From positions 1-18,736 of the forward strand of contig JAFVTT010000031.1 of the NCBI GenBank assembly GCA_017503065.1: a DNA stretch of 18,736 bases, in the 5' to 3' direction. The first letter of the stretch is position 1. Every line of letters starts with the position of its first letter. The translations under genes were made by a program, and so were the position numbers. Positions 9,901 to 15,654 of the stretch are shown here, piece after piece. The notes under the pieces are model-generated. The model saw nothing but the letters and a program-made list of their open reading frames with translations, was not told the origin of the DNA and searched no databases. The stretch is from Bacteroidaceae bacterium (GTDB lineage: Bacteria; Bacteroidota; Bacteroidia; Bacteroidales; Bacteroidaceae).

Positions 9901-9958
9901 GCAGTGTCATCACCGTGGCCAATACCGGACGTCGGATGGAAAGTTCGGAAATGTTCAT
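6926..9958 (-). CDS. HAE-1 family RND efflux pump
   Basis: The protein is 1010 residues from MNISELSIRRPVLATVM, the classic N terminus of AcrB-like transporters. It has twelve membrane helices in two halves with large periplasmic loops. The proton-relay aspartates are D400 and D401 in VGLVVDDAIVMTEN, matching AcrB D407/D408. The second half carries the counterpart IGLVAKNGILIVEFAN. It would export drugs, bile acids or other amphiphiles from the periplasm using the proton gradient. The frame stays open upstream to 10069, but those 37 residues are encoded by the repeat element and are unlike any RND protein, so I start at 9958. The stop overlaps the channel ATG by four bases. Confidence 0.95.
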   Translation of the reverse strand: MNISELSIRRPVLATVMTLLILIFGAVGYMYLGVREYPSVDNPIISVSCSYPGANADVIENQITEPLEQNINGIPGIRSLTSVSQQGSCRITVEFELSVDLETAANDVRDKVSRAQRFLPRDCDPPTVSKADADAMPILMVALQSDKRNLLELSEIADLTVKEQLQTIQDVSSVMIWGEKKYCMRLWLDPVKMSGYGVTPMDVKSALDRENVELPSGSIEGNTRELSIRTMGQMSTTEEFNNLVIKEEEGRIIRFSDIGRAELSARDIKSYMKMNGVPMVGIVVIPQPGANHIDIADAVHERMKIMEKDLPDDVKYAYGFDNTKFIRASIAEVESTVYEAFVLVIIIIFLFLRDWRVTLIPCLVIPVSLIGAFFIMYLLGFSINVLSMLAVVLSVGLVVDDAIVMTENIYIRIERGMRPFEAGIEGAKEIFFAVISTTVTLLAVFLPIVFMEGQTGRLFREFSFVVAGSVVISSFAALTITPMLATKILVNREEKNWFYRKTEPFFVGLNNIYSRWLSAFLRRRWMAIPLMVVALAACVAMWMNVPAEMAPLEDRSSITIRTMGPEGVTYEYMRDYTEDINRLADSLMPDAEFITARVSDGGGNIQITLRNLAERDYTQMEVADKLSKAVREKTDARAFVQQQSTFGGRRGSMPVQYVLQATTIEKLEKVLPKFMAKVYDNPVFQMADVDLKFSKPEVRLSVNREKANLMGVSTKDIAQTLQYGLSGQRMGYLYLNGKQYEIVGEINRQQRNDPANLKAIYMRSSDGKMVQMENLVDLVESIAPPKLYRYNRFVSATISAGLTPGHTIGDGLDEMDKIASEVLDDTFRTALAGDSKEFRESSSSLLFAFGLALVLIYLILAAQFESFKDPFVIMLTVPLAIAGALIFMLVGGQTMNIFSQIGIIMLIGLVAKNGILIVEFANQRQRMGEDKMTAIQEASVQRLRPILMTSVSTMLGLMPLMFASGEGSAGRVAMGTAVVGGMLISTMLTMFVIPAIYSFVATSLQKKIKK

Positions 9959-9965
9959 GGTTTTA

Positions 9966-10175
9966 GGACCCTCCCCTTTACACTGTCCGCGCGTCGAACT
10001 GGGAAGTTCTCCCCTCACAAGGTACAGAAGTACATTCAGTGCTTCTTCTGACGACCTTGCTCGCCTCAAGGGAGGGGAGTATGATGTATTGGAGGATATG
10101 GGTCATATCTTTATGATTTGTGATTGTCGGTAGTAACTACTCCCCTCCATACAGGGAGGGGCAGGGGGTGGGTCC
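9966..10175. repeat. GC-rich paired-hairpin element 1
   Basis: The ends are GGACCCTCCCC (9966-9976) and GGGGGTGGGTCC (ending 10175), imperfect inverted repeats of each other. Inside, GGAGGGGAGTA (10071-10081) and TACTCCCCTCC (10138-10148) form an exact inverted pair 56 bases apart. The right half also makes a hairpin, CCCCTCC with GGAGGGG. About 94 extra bases lie in the left half compared with element 2. It fills the gap between the adaptor and pump genes. Confidence 0.75.
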
Positions 10176-11249
10176 TTATTTTACCGTCACCGTCACCGCC
10201 TGTCCGGCACGCAACTGCATGGTACCGCTGGTTATCACGGTGTCGCCCACGTTGAGGCCACGGAGCACCTGCACCTGTGCATCGGTGCGCAGACCTTTCG
10301 TTATCTCCACGGGTTCTGCCTTGCCGCCACGGCACAGATACACCTTGTCTATACCCATTTCGGACACTATCGCCTCGCTGGGCACGGCCATGGCACTGGC
10401 AAATTCCTGTGTGGTCAGCCGCACGTTGGCATAACGTCCGGGTACCAGTTTTCCGTCGCGGTTGTCATACAGGGCACGCACGGTGAAGGTGCGGGTGTTC
10501 TCGTCCACACGCGAGTCGGAAGCATACACACGGGCCTGTCTTGGGGTGAGGTCGCCCTCCACGGTAAACTCCAGCGAAGCACCGTCGGGCAAGGTGCCTG
10601 CATAGCGCTCGGGAACGCTGAACTCCACCTTCAGGGGGCTGCGCTTGGTGAGCATTGCCACGGCCGTCTGTGTGGTGGCATAGGCACCCACGCTGACCTG
10701 GCGCAGGCCTATGATGCCCGAGAAGGGCGCACGGAGTTCCGTCTGTGCTATCTCGGCTTTCACACCGTCTATCTCGGCACGCAGGGCGGAGAGGTTGGCT
10801 TCGGCCTCCTGGAAGGCCTCCTTGCTCACCGCTTCCTTTTCCAGCAGGGCCTTGGCACGGTACACGCGGTCCTGCATCAGGCGCAACTGAGCCTCCTTTC
10901 TGCGGAGTTCGGCCTGCAGGGGTGCGTCGTTTATCTTGGCCAGCAACTGGCCTTTCTCCACCATGGAACCTTCCTTGAAGAAGATGTCCGTTATCTTGCC
11001 CGAGGTTTCGAACGAGAGGCTTACCTCCTCGTCCGGCACCAGCGAACCGCTCATGGACAGGCCGTCGGTAAGCAACTGCTGTTCCACTACTACGGCTCTC
11101 ACATTCAGCGTCTTGCCCTGTCTGCCACCGGCCGACTTGGGCGCCTGGTTCAGTTCATCGTTCTCCTTGGGCATGAAGGCATTGTAGGCAAGAGCCGCAC
11201 AACCTGCCACAATGATGCCGACGATACTGTATTTGGTTATTTTGTTCAT
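10176..11249 (-). CDS. RND efflux adaptor (membrane fusion protein, HlyD family)
   Basis: This 357-residue periplasmic adaptor is tied to the inner membrane by its N terminus. The sequence IIVAGC gives a plausible lipobox with C17 as the acylated residue; a simple membrane anchor is the alternative. The biotinyl-lipoyl half (about 70-100, SFETSGKITDIFFKEGSMVEKGQ) is followed by a helical hairpin (about 105-160), the second lipoyl half (LRAPFSGIIGLRQVSVGAY), a beta-barrel (about 205-275) and a membrane-proximal domain ending at residue 357. This is the AcrA/MexA order. It bridges the RND pump and the channel encoded downstream. A repeat element of about 210 bases separates it from the pump gene, an unusually large gap inside such an operon. 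Confidence 0.93.
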   Translation of the reverse strand: MNKITKYSIVGIIVAGCAALAYNAFMPKENDELNQAPKSAGGRQGKTLNVRAVVVEQQLLTDGLSMSGSLVPDEEVSLSFETSGKITDIFFKEGSMVEKGQLLAKINDAPLQAELRRKEAQLRLMQDRVYRAKALLEKEAVSKEAFQEAEANLSALRAEIDGVKAEIAQTELRAPFSGIIGLRQVSVGAYATTQTAVAMLTKRSPLKVEFSVPERYAGTLPDGASLEFTVEGDLTPRQARVYASDSRVDENTRTFTVRALYDNRDGKLVPGRYANVRLTTQEFASAMAVPSEAIVSEMGIDKVYLCRGGKAEPVEITKGLRTDAQVQVLRGLNVGDTVITSGTMQLRAGQAVTVTVK

Positions 11250-11264
11250 TGTAATAAAATTAGA

Positions 11265-11420
11265 GGACCCACCCCGACGGACTCGACGGACCCACCCCCG
11301 ACCCCTCCCAGAATGGAGGGGAGTATATAGTACTGGGGGGATGTGGATTTAGTTAGAGGGTTAATTTCATTGTCGATTGTAACTACTCCCCTCCCTTGTG
11401 GAGGGGCAGGGGGGAGGGTC
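11265..11420. repeat. GC-rich paired-hairpin element 2
   Basis: It has the same layout as element 1: GGACCCACCCC at 11265, an exact inverted pair GGAGGGGAGTA (11315-11325) and TACTCCCCTCC (11384-11394) 58 bases apart, and a GGGGGGAGGGTC end at 11420. The left end is partly duplicated (GACGGACTCGACGGACCC). Each half forms its own hairpin. It occupies almost the whole gap between the aminopeptidase stop and the adaptor start. Confidence 0.75.
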
Positions 11421-11423
11421 TGT

Positions 11424-12722
11424 TTACTCGTAGAATGCTGTGAACACCTTTATGCAATTCTCGTGGTCCTGCATGCTTGCCGTTTCGCGCACGGAGTGCA
11501 TGCCCCAGATGGGGTTGCCCATGTCCACGCCCTTCACGGGGAAGGAGGAGGAAAGTATGTTGCCCAGGGTGCTGCCACCAGCCACGTCGCTATGGTTCAC
11601 GAAGGTCTGGTATGGTGCACCGGCCTTCTTGCAAGCCTGCATGAACACGCTTGCGCCCACGGCATCGCTCAGGTACTTCTGGCTGGCGTTGTACTTTATC
11701 ACGGGACCTCCGCCCATCACGGGATGGTTGGTGGGGTCGTACTTCTCGCTATAGTTGGGATGCCATGCATGGGCATTGTCGGCACTCACCATGAAGGAGC
11801 GCTCCACGCACATGGCAAAGTCCTCGAAGTGCGAAGCGCATGTCTCGCTCTGCCTTGCCACCAGCCTCTGCACCAGCGATGCGAAGAAGGGAGAGCCGGC
11901 ACCCTGCTTCGTCTGGCTGCCCGTCTCCTCGTTGTCGAAGATGGCCAGGCACTTTGTCACCTCGGGAGTCTCCCCGTCGGCCAGCAGAGCCTCCATGCCT
12001 GCATGCGCCATGCTCAGGTCGTCCAGGCGTCCGCTCTGTATCAGTTCGCCGTGCAGGCCCACGCGCCCTGCCGGAGTGGTGTCGTACAGGTACAGGTCAA
12101 AGTCCAGGATGTCCTCGGCCTTCACACCCAGTTCCTCCGCAACGAGGGTCTTCAGTATGCTTCCGTTCACCTCTCCACGCTCACCGCTCACCGTTGTCAG
12201 CACCGGCAGCATGTCCTTCTGCTTGGACAGAGCCACACCGTCGTTCACCTGACGGTTGAAGTGTATGGCCAGGTTGGGAATTGTCAGTATGGGACGGTTG
12301 ATGCGCAGCAGGCGCACCACAGGCTCCGTCATGCACTCGCCAGCCAGCACCACACGGCCAGCCAGGGACAGGGGACGGTCCATCCATGTGGACATGATGG
12401 CACCGCCGTAGAGTTCCGTGTTCAGTTTCACCAGGCCGCCCTCGCACTTAATCTCGGCATTGGGCTTCACGCGGAAGCAGGGACTGTCCGAGTGTGCCGA
12501 AATGATACGCATGCCACCCTCTGCCAGAGTCTTCCTGCCCATATGGAAAGCAAAAATGGCGGAACCGTTCTTGGTAGAAAACAGTTTGTCGCCACTCTTC
12601 ACCTCGGGGCAAGGCTCACCGGCCTTCCACTCCTTGTAACCAGCCTCCGTGAGGCACTTCTTTATCGTCTCCACCGCGAAGAAATTTACCGGCGAAGCAT
12701 TCATGAAATCTTCAAGTATCAT
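11424..12722 (-). CDS. M18 family aminopeptidase (aspartyl aminopeptidase type)
   Basis: This 432-residue cytosolic metallopeptidase matches family M18 over its usual length. The di-zinc ligands are visible: H77 in ISAHSDSP, D234 in GRLDDL, E266 in FDNEETGS, D315 in SADNAHA and H409 in GMHSVRE. The family removes N-terminal acidic or neutral residues from peptides and assembles as a dodecamer. I start at MILEDFMNAS (12722); the ATG seven codons in is an alternative. Residues 178-186 (VSGERGEVN) are encoded over a CGCTCACCGCTCACCGTT tract identical to part of the heptamer array at 3138. It is upstream of the efflux operon on the same strand, but the 174-base gap filled by a hairpin element makes a shared role doubtful. 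Confidence 0.93.
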   Translation of the reverse strand: MILEDFMNASPVNFFAVETIKKCLTEAGYKEWKAGEPCPEVKSGDKLFSTKNGSAIFAFHMGRKTLAEGGMRIISAHSDSPCFRVKPNAEIKCEGGLVKLNTELYGGAIMSTWMDRPLSLAGRVVLAGECMTEPVVRLLRINRPILTIPNLAIHFNRQVNDGVALSKQKDMLPVLTTVSGERGEVNGSILKTLVAEELGVKAEDILDFDLYLYDTTPAGRVGLHGELIQSGRLDDLSMAHAGMEALLADGETPEVTKCLAIFDNEETGSQTKQGAGSPFFASLVQRLVARQSETCASHFEDFAMCVERSFMVSADNAHAWHPNYSEKYDPTNHPVMGGGPVIKYNASQKYLSDAVGASVFMQACKKAGAPYQTFVNHSDVAGGSTLGNILSSSFPVKGVDMGNPIWGMHSVRETASMQDHENCIKVFTAFYE

Positions 12723-12757
12723 ACCTTATATATTATATTATCGTTATATTTTGACTG

Positions 12758-12765
12758 CTAAGATA
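12758..12765 (-). promoter_or_regulatory. Possible -7 box of the aminopeptidase gene
   Basis: On the minus strand the sequence TATCTTAG matches the Bacteroidetes TAnnTTTG box at all but one fixed position, 36 bases upstream of the start codon. No clear TTTG -33 element is seen, so this is weak. Confidence 0.3.
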
Positions 12766-12869
12766 TGAAAAAGTTTTCCGTTACGGGAATAAAATGCCGA
12801 TTATTTGCTGGCGTCCGATAAACTTTTTTCCTGTCTTTGCACAACAGTAAGTCCAAAAGAAACGATACA

Positions 12870-12959
12870 ATGAACGGAGAGCAGAATGATGTAAATATTC
12901 TGTATCATGGAAGTAACATCTCAGTAGTAAATCCGGAGATACGTGCAACGTTTTCTTGA
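12870..12959 (+). pseudogene. DUF3990 family N-terminal remnant
   Basis: The 29-codon frame contains NILYHGSNISVVNPEIR and then stops. ILYHGSN followed by a V.xPEI segment is the standard opening of DUF3990 proteins, which are usually about 150 residues and go on with a DFGxGFY motif. That motif and everything after it are missing, and no other frame downstream restores it, so this is a truncated relic. DUF3990 genes travel in small mobile clusters in Bacteroidetes. A weak promoter-like TGTCTTTG (12832-12839) lies 30 bases upstream. The short length leaves some chance of coincidence. Confidence 0.5.
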
Positions 12960-13087
12960 ACATGCTCACAAATATAACGATTTCTCCAGACAAAAGATGA
13001 CATCCATGCTGGCATTTCGCATGGCAGGCATGCGTTGTTGTGCCAATTTACTGCTATTCTTGGTAGGAAACGTGTATTGAACTCCCG

Positions 13088-13181
13088 TTTATTCGCTTGG
13101 AAAAGTGTTGTTGCGCCAAATTATTAGCCTGAAAAAATGTGTGAAAGTCTTTTTTATTCGCTTGAAAAAGTGTATTTTTGC
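13088..13181 (+). repeat. Direct repeat pair, promoter-like
   Basis: Copy 1 at 13088-13108 and copy 2 at 13153-13173 share TTTATTCGCTTGRAAAAGTGT with one difference. Copy 1 continues TGTTGC and copy 2 continues ATTTTTGC, which forms the -7 box of the ATPase gene. The start-to-start distance is 65 bases. Confidence 0.7.
13173..13180 (+). promoter_or_regulatory. Bacteroidetes -7 promoter box for the ATPase gene
   Basis: TATTTTTG fits TAnnTTTG exactly and is followed by CA. It lies 23 bases before the chosen ATG, giving a very short leader. The -33 region is T-rich but has no clear TTTG. The box also argues for the start at 13204 rather than at 13105, which would be upstream of the promoter. 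Confidence 0.55.
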
Positions 13182-13203
13182 ACTCGGACTAATATGCAAT
13201 ACG

Positions 13204-14625
13204 ATGCTGAAAAGAAAAATTGAGTCAGTTTTGGTTGAGTGGAAAACCTCTGGATCCAAGAAACCACTTGTGATAAAAGGTATTCGCCAATGCGGAAAGA
13301 CATACATTGTCCAAAAGTTTGCAAAGGAGAATTATGAGAGTGTGGTTTACATGAACTTCATTCTTGAACCGGATAAAAAGTCTGCCTTTGCTGGCAATAT
13401 AGATGTTGATACCATTATCCTTAACTTGTCTGCCTTGATTCCGGGCAGTCGTTTTATTAAAGGAAAGACTTGTATTGTCCTTGATGAGATTCAAGAGTGT
13501 AGAGAGGCGAGAACTGCATTAAAGTCGTTCCAAATAGATGGGCGTTATGATGTTATCGCAACCGGTTCACTCTTGGGTGTGAGAGGGTATGGTAAAAGTG
13601 ATAAGGCAATCAAAGACGGACAGGACTCTATCCCTGTTGGGTATGAGACTGTGGTTGAAATGTACCCTTTGGATTTTGAAGAGTTCTTGTGGGCTAATGG
13701 AATCAACGACAAGGTTATAGATTCTGTTAAAACCTGCTTTGAGAATGAGACGGTTGTTCCCGATGGTATTCACAAAGTGATGATGGAATTATTGTATAGA
13801 TATGTCATAGTCGGAGGCCTGCCGGAGGTCGTGAATACGTTCCTTGAAACCAAGAATATTGAGCTCACATACAAAGTGCAGCGTAACCTTATTGCAGAGT
13901 ACGAGGAGGATATGGTCAAGTATGCTGATGATGCAGACAAACCTCGTATCCGTGAATGCTTCGAGTCAATCCCCAAGCAGTTAGCCAAGGATAATAAGAA
14001 ATTCCAGTATTCAATAGTACACAAGGGAGGACGCTCTTCTCAATATATAGGTAGTCTTCAGTGGTTTGAAGATGCCGGTATTGCAAAGAGATGTTATAAT
14101 ACACAGATTACAGAACTGCCACTTGAGGGTAATTCTATTAAGGACTGTTTTAAGTTGTACACTACGGATATAGGGCTTCTCATGGCAATGCTTGATTACG
14201 GCACTCAAGCAGACATCCTAAGAGGTAATCTTTTAGGGTACAAAGGTGCTATATTCGAGAATCTAATGGCAGATTTTCTTTGCAAGTCAGGTCAAAAGCT
14301 GTACTACTTCCAGAAGGACAGTGGTCTTGAATTGGACTTCATTGTACGATTCAAGGGTGAATGTGTAGTGCTTGAAGTCAAGGCGAAATCAGGTAAGGCA
14401 AAGAGTCTGAAAACTGCCTTGAAGAATAAGAATGTCTATCACCTGAACAATGCCATCAAACTTGGGCAATATAATGTAGGACGCGAAGGGGAGATTCTCA
14501 CAGTACCTCTTTACATGGGATTCTTTATTAAGGATACGCTTACGGAGGTTATAGTACCTGACATTGACTTGAGTTTGTTGGGTTTAAATACCGAGGACGA
14601 ATTAGGGTATATCCAACTGTCGTAA
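13204..14625 (+). CDS. AAA/P-loop ATPase with DUF4143 C-terminal domain
   Basis: The 473-residue protein starts MLKRKIESVLVEWK, the usual N terminus of the family. Walker A is GIRQCGKT (residues 26-33) and Walker B is IVLDEIQ with D94/E95. The C-terminal half is DUF4143, and near its end D378 (ELDFI) plus E391-V-K393 form a PD-(D/E)xK nuclease-like signature. These ATPases are common as many scattered copies in Bacteroidetes and archaeal genomes; their cellular role is not settled. The frame stays open back to 13105, but that part contains the promoter and is unlike family members. Codon use is AT-rich compared with the left-hand genes, consistent with acquisition. No partner gene is adjacent. 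Confidence 0.9.
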   Translation: MLKRKIESVLVEWKTSGSKKPLVIKGIRQCGKTYIVQKFAKENYESVVYMNFILEPDKKSAFAGNIDVDTIILNLSALIPGSRFIKGKTCIVLDEIQECREARTALKSFQIDGRYDVIATGSLLGVRGYGKSDKAIKDGQDSIPVGYETVVEMYPLDFEEFLWANGINDKVIDSVKTCFENETVVPDGIHKVMMELLYRYVIVGGLPEVVNTFLETKNIELTYKVQRNLIAEYEEDMVKYADDADKPRIRECFESIPKQLAKDNKKFQYSIVHKGGRSSQYIGSLQWFEDAGIAKRCYNTQITELPLEGNSIKDCFKLYTTDIGLLMAMLDYGTQADILRGNLLGYKGAIFENLMADFLCKSGQKLYYFQKDSGLELDFIVRFKGECVVLEVKAKSGKAKSLKTALKNKNVYHLNNAIKLGQYNVGREGEILTVPLYMGFFIKDTLTEVIVPDIDLSLLGLNTEDELGYIQLS

Positions 14626-14645
14626 ATGGTGCTCGTGATGAAGGT

Positions 14646-14740
14646 GGAGTCCTCCTACTATGAGGACTCCAGTCCTCTTACTATAAGTACTCCGGTCCTC
14701 CTACTATGAGTACTGCAGTCCTCCTAATAAGAGGACTCGT
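14646..14740. repeat. Four 23-base palindromic units
   Basis: Units begin at 14649, 14672, 14695 and 14718 and follow GTCCTC-YTAMTAW-RAGKAC-TSSR with no gaps. Units 1 and 4 have perfect six-base arms GTCCTC/GAGGAC (unit 1 extends to nine with flanking GGA/TCC), unit 3 has one mismatch, and unit 2 keeps only an inner CTTA/TAAG stem. The array starts 20 bases after the ATPase stop codon. Confidence 0.85.
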
Positions 14741-14849
14741 TTGCCTGTAGTTTAACGATTTTGGTTGACTATTATTAGCCTTAATTGTCATAAAGGTTGA
14801 CCTTAGTTGAACTTAATGTTATTTTAGGTTGAGTCTACTGACTCTGCCC

Positions 14850-15069
14850 GGTCTAAGGTACTCACGTTGACCCGCTTTTGTTTTTCTTTCGTTCGCTTAT
14901 TCGTAACCTTGACCTATCGTCTTAAGGTACTCAAGCTCGAAAATATTCAAATAAATTTGATATTTTGCTCGCTTATTCGTACTCTGACCTTCGGTCTAAG
15001 GTACTTTCGCTCGGAATTCCAAAATTAAAGCAGGCTTTATTTTGTACTTCGCTCGCTTATTCGTAACTT
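14850..15069 (-). repeat. Structured repeat array, three units
   Basis: On the plus strand GGTCT(T)AAGGTACT occurs at about 14850, 14919 and 14993, and GYTCGCTTATTCGTA at 14891, 14967 and 15051. In each unit AAGGTAC can pair with the downstream GTA(A)CYTT or GTACTCT. Units 2 and 3 have an inner stem of different sequence: AAAATATTCAAAT with ATTTGATATTTT (14940-14966), and CAAAATTAAAGC with GCTTTATTTTG (15020-15044). Unit 1 has no clear inner stem. Read on the minus strand, the constant core is GAATAAGCGARC. Confidence 0.75.
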
Positions 15070-15258
15070 TGTCATCGTCCCGCGCCGATTGCATCCTTTA
15101 CGGGTGTGGGTGGGCAAGGGGACAAGACATATATAAAGGCGTTTACTACGCTTTGGTTCTGACGGTTAGAAACTTCGCAAATTACAGAACGCTATTTGTA
15201 ATATATTGAAATATAATTTGTTATAAGTGATATTTTATTTCAAGAAACAAAACAGAAA

Positions 15259-15266
15259 CAAAAGTA
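15259..15266 (-). promoter_or_regulatory. Possible minus-strand -7 box
   Basis: On the minus strand TACTTTTG fits TAnnTTTG exactly, followed by TTTCTG. A transcript from here would run across the structured repeats with no obvious protein product. AT-rich DNA produces such matches by chance. Confidence 0.25.
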
Positions 15267-15458
15267 CCCAAAAACCACATTTTAATGTTTTTTATGTTTC
15301 TCTTGTTTGTCTTCCCTTCATTTGACTTCATTTTATCGTCATGATGGAATATTTTCAAATATTGTCGAGGAACAAAATTTGTTTCTTCAAGGAAGCATCT
15401 CTTTCTACTGACCTACTTCTTCTTTTTGATCATCCACTGATTATTCTGTTTCCAGTTG

Positions 15459-15466
15459 CAAAGATA
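15459..15466 (-). promoter_or_regulatory. Possible minus-strand -7 box
   Basis: On the minus strand TATCTTTG followed by CA is a perfect Bacteroidetes -7 box. No clear TTTG -33 element is present at the right distance, and no credible gene lies downstream on that strand before the repeat array. Confidence 0.35.
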
Positions 15467-15493
15467 ATCTGTTTTTTCCAGAATATCTAAGTT

Positions 15494-15654
15494 CCATCTT
15501 CTTTACTTTATTTTTTTAGAATATATATGCTAAGGGAATAAAGTAAAGATGGTATTCTTTTTTGTAAGCCAAAAGAAGAATCTTTCCGTAGGCATAAAAG
15601 TAAATATAGGTTTAGTTTAGTTTGGATATATATACAAAAGGGATAAACTAAACC
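15494..15654. repeat. Two related palindromes with different arms
   Basis: P1 pairs CCATCTTCTTTACTTTAT (15494-15511) with ATAAAGTAAAGATGG (15538-15552), with one three-base bulge. P2 pairs GGTTTAGTTTA (15609-15619) with TAAACTAAACC (15644-15654) exactly. Their central parts (15519-15542 and 15624-15647) agree at 19 of 24 positions around ATATATAT and AAGGG. The pair lies 59 bases beyond the umuC stop codon. Confidence 0.8.

Larger units (their letters stand above)
12723..13203. other. Gene-poor interval at the switch to AT-rich DNA
   Basis: About 480 bases with no intact gene. It holds the leader of the aminopeptidase gene (weak -7 candidate at 12758-12765), the DUF3990 remnant (12870-12959), an open but unrecognised stretch in another frame (12931-13077, including FLEHAHKYNDFSRQKMTSM) and two promoter-like direct repeats. 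Base composition becomes clearly AT-richer from here on, and the mixture of fragments looks like the scar of past insertions and deletions. Confidence 0.6.

Noticed and set aside
6351..10051. Several plus-strand frames of 200-340 codons opposite the efflux genes
   Set aside because: All lie antisense to well-conserved TolC and RND coding sequence and show no domain of their own.
11343..12761. Plus-strand frame of 472 codons opposite the aminopeptidase
   Set aside because: The opposite strand has all M18 metal ligands; this frame has His/Gln-rich low-complexity translation typical of antisense shadows.
13105..13203. 33-codon upstream extension of the ATPase
   Set aside because: It contains the promoter box and the second direct repeat, and the family begins at MLKRKI.
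14649..14740. CRISPR array
   Set aside because: The units abut without unique spacers, are only 23 bases and no cas gene is present.
15341..15490. 49-codon plus-strand frame starting MMEYFQILSRN
   Set aside because: It is short, Phe/Leu/Ile-rich in AT-rich DNA, and has no promoter or ribosome binding site I can support.
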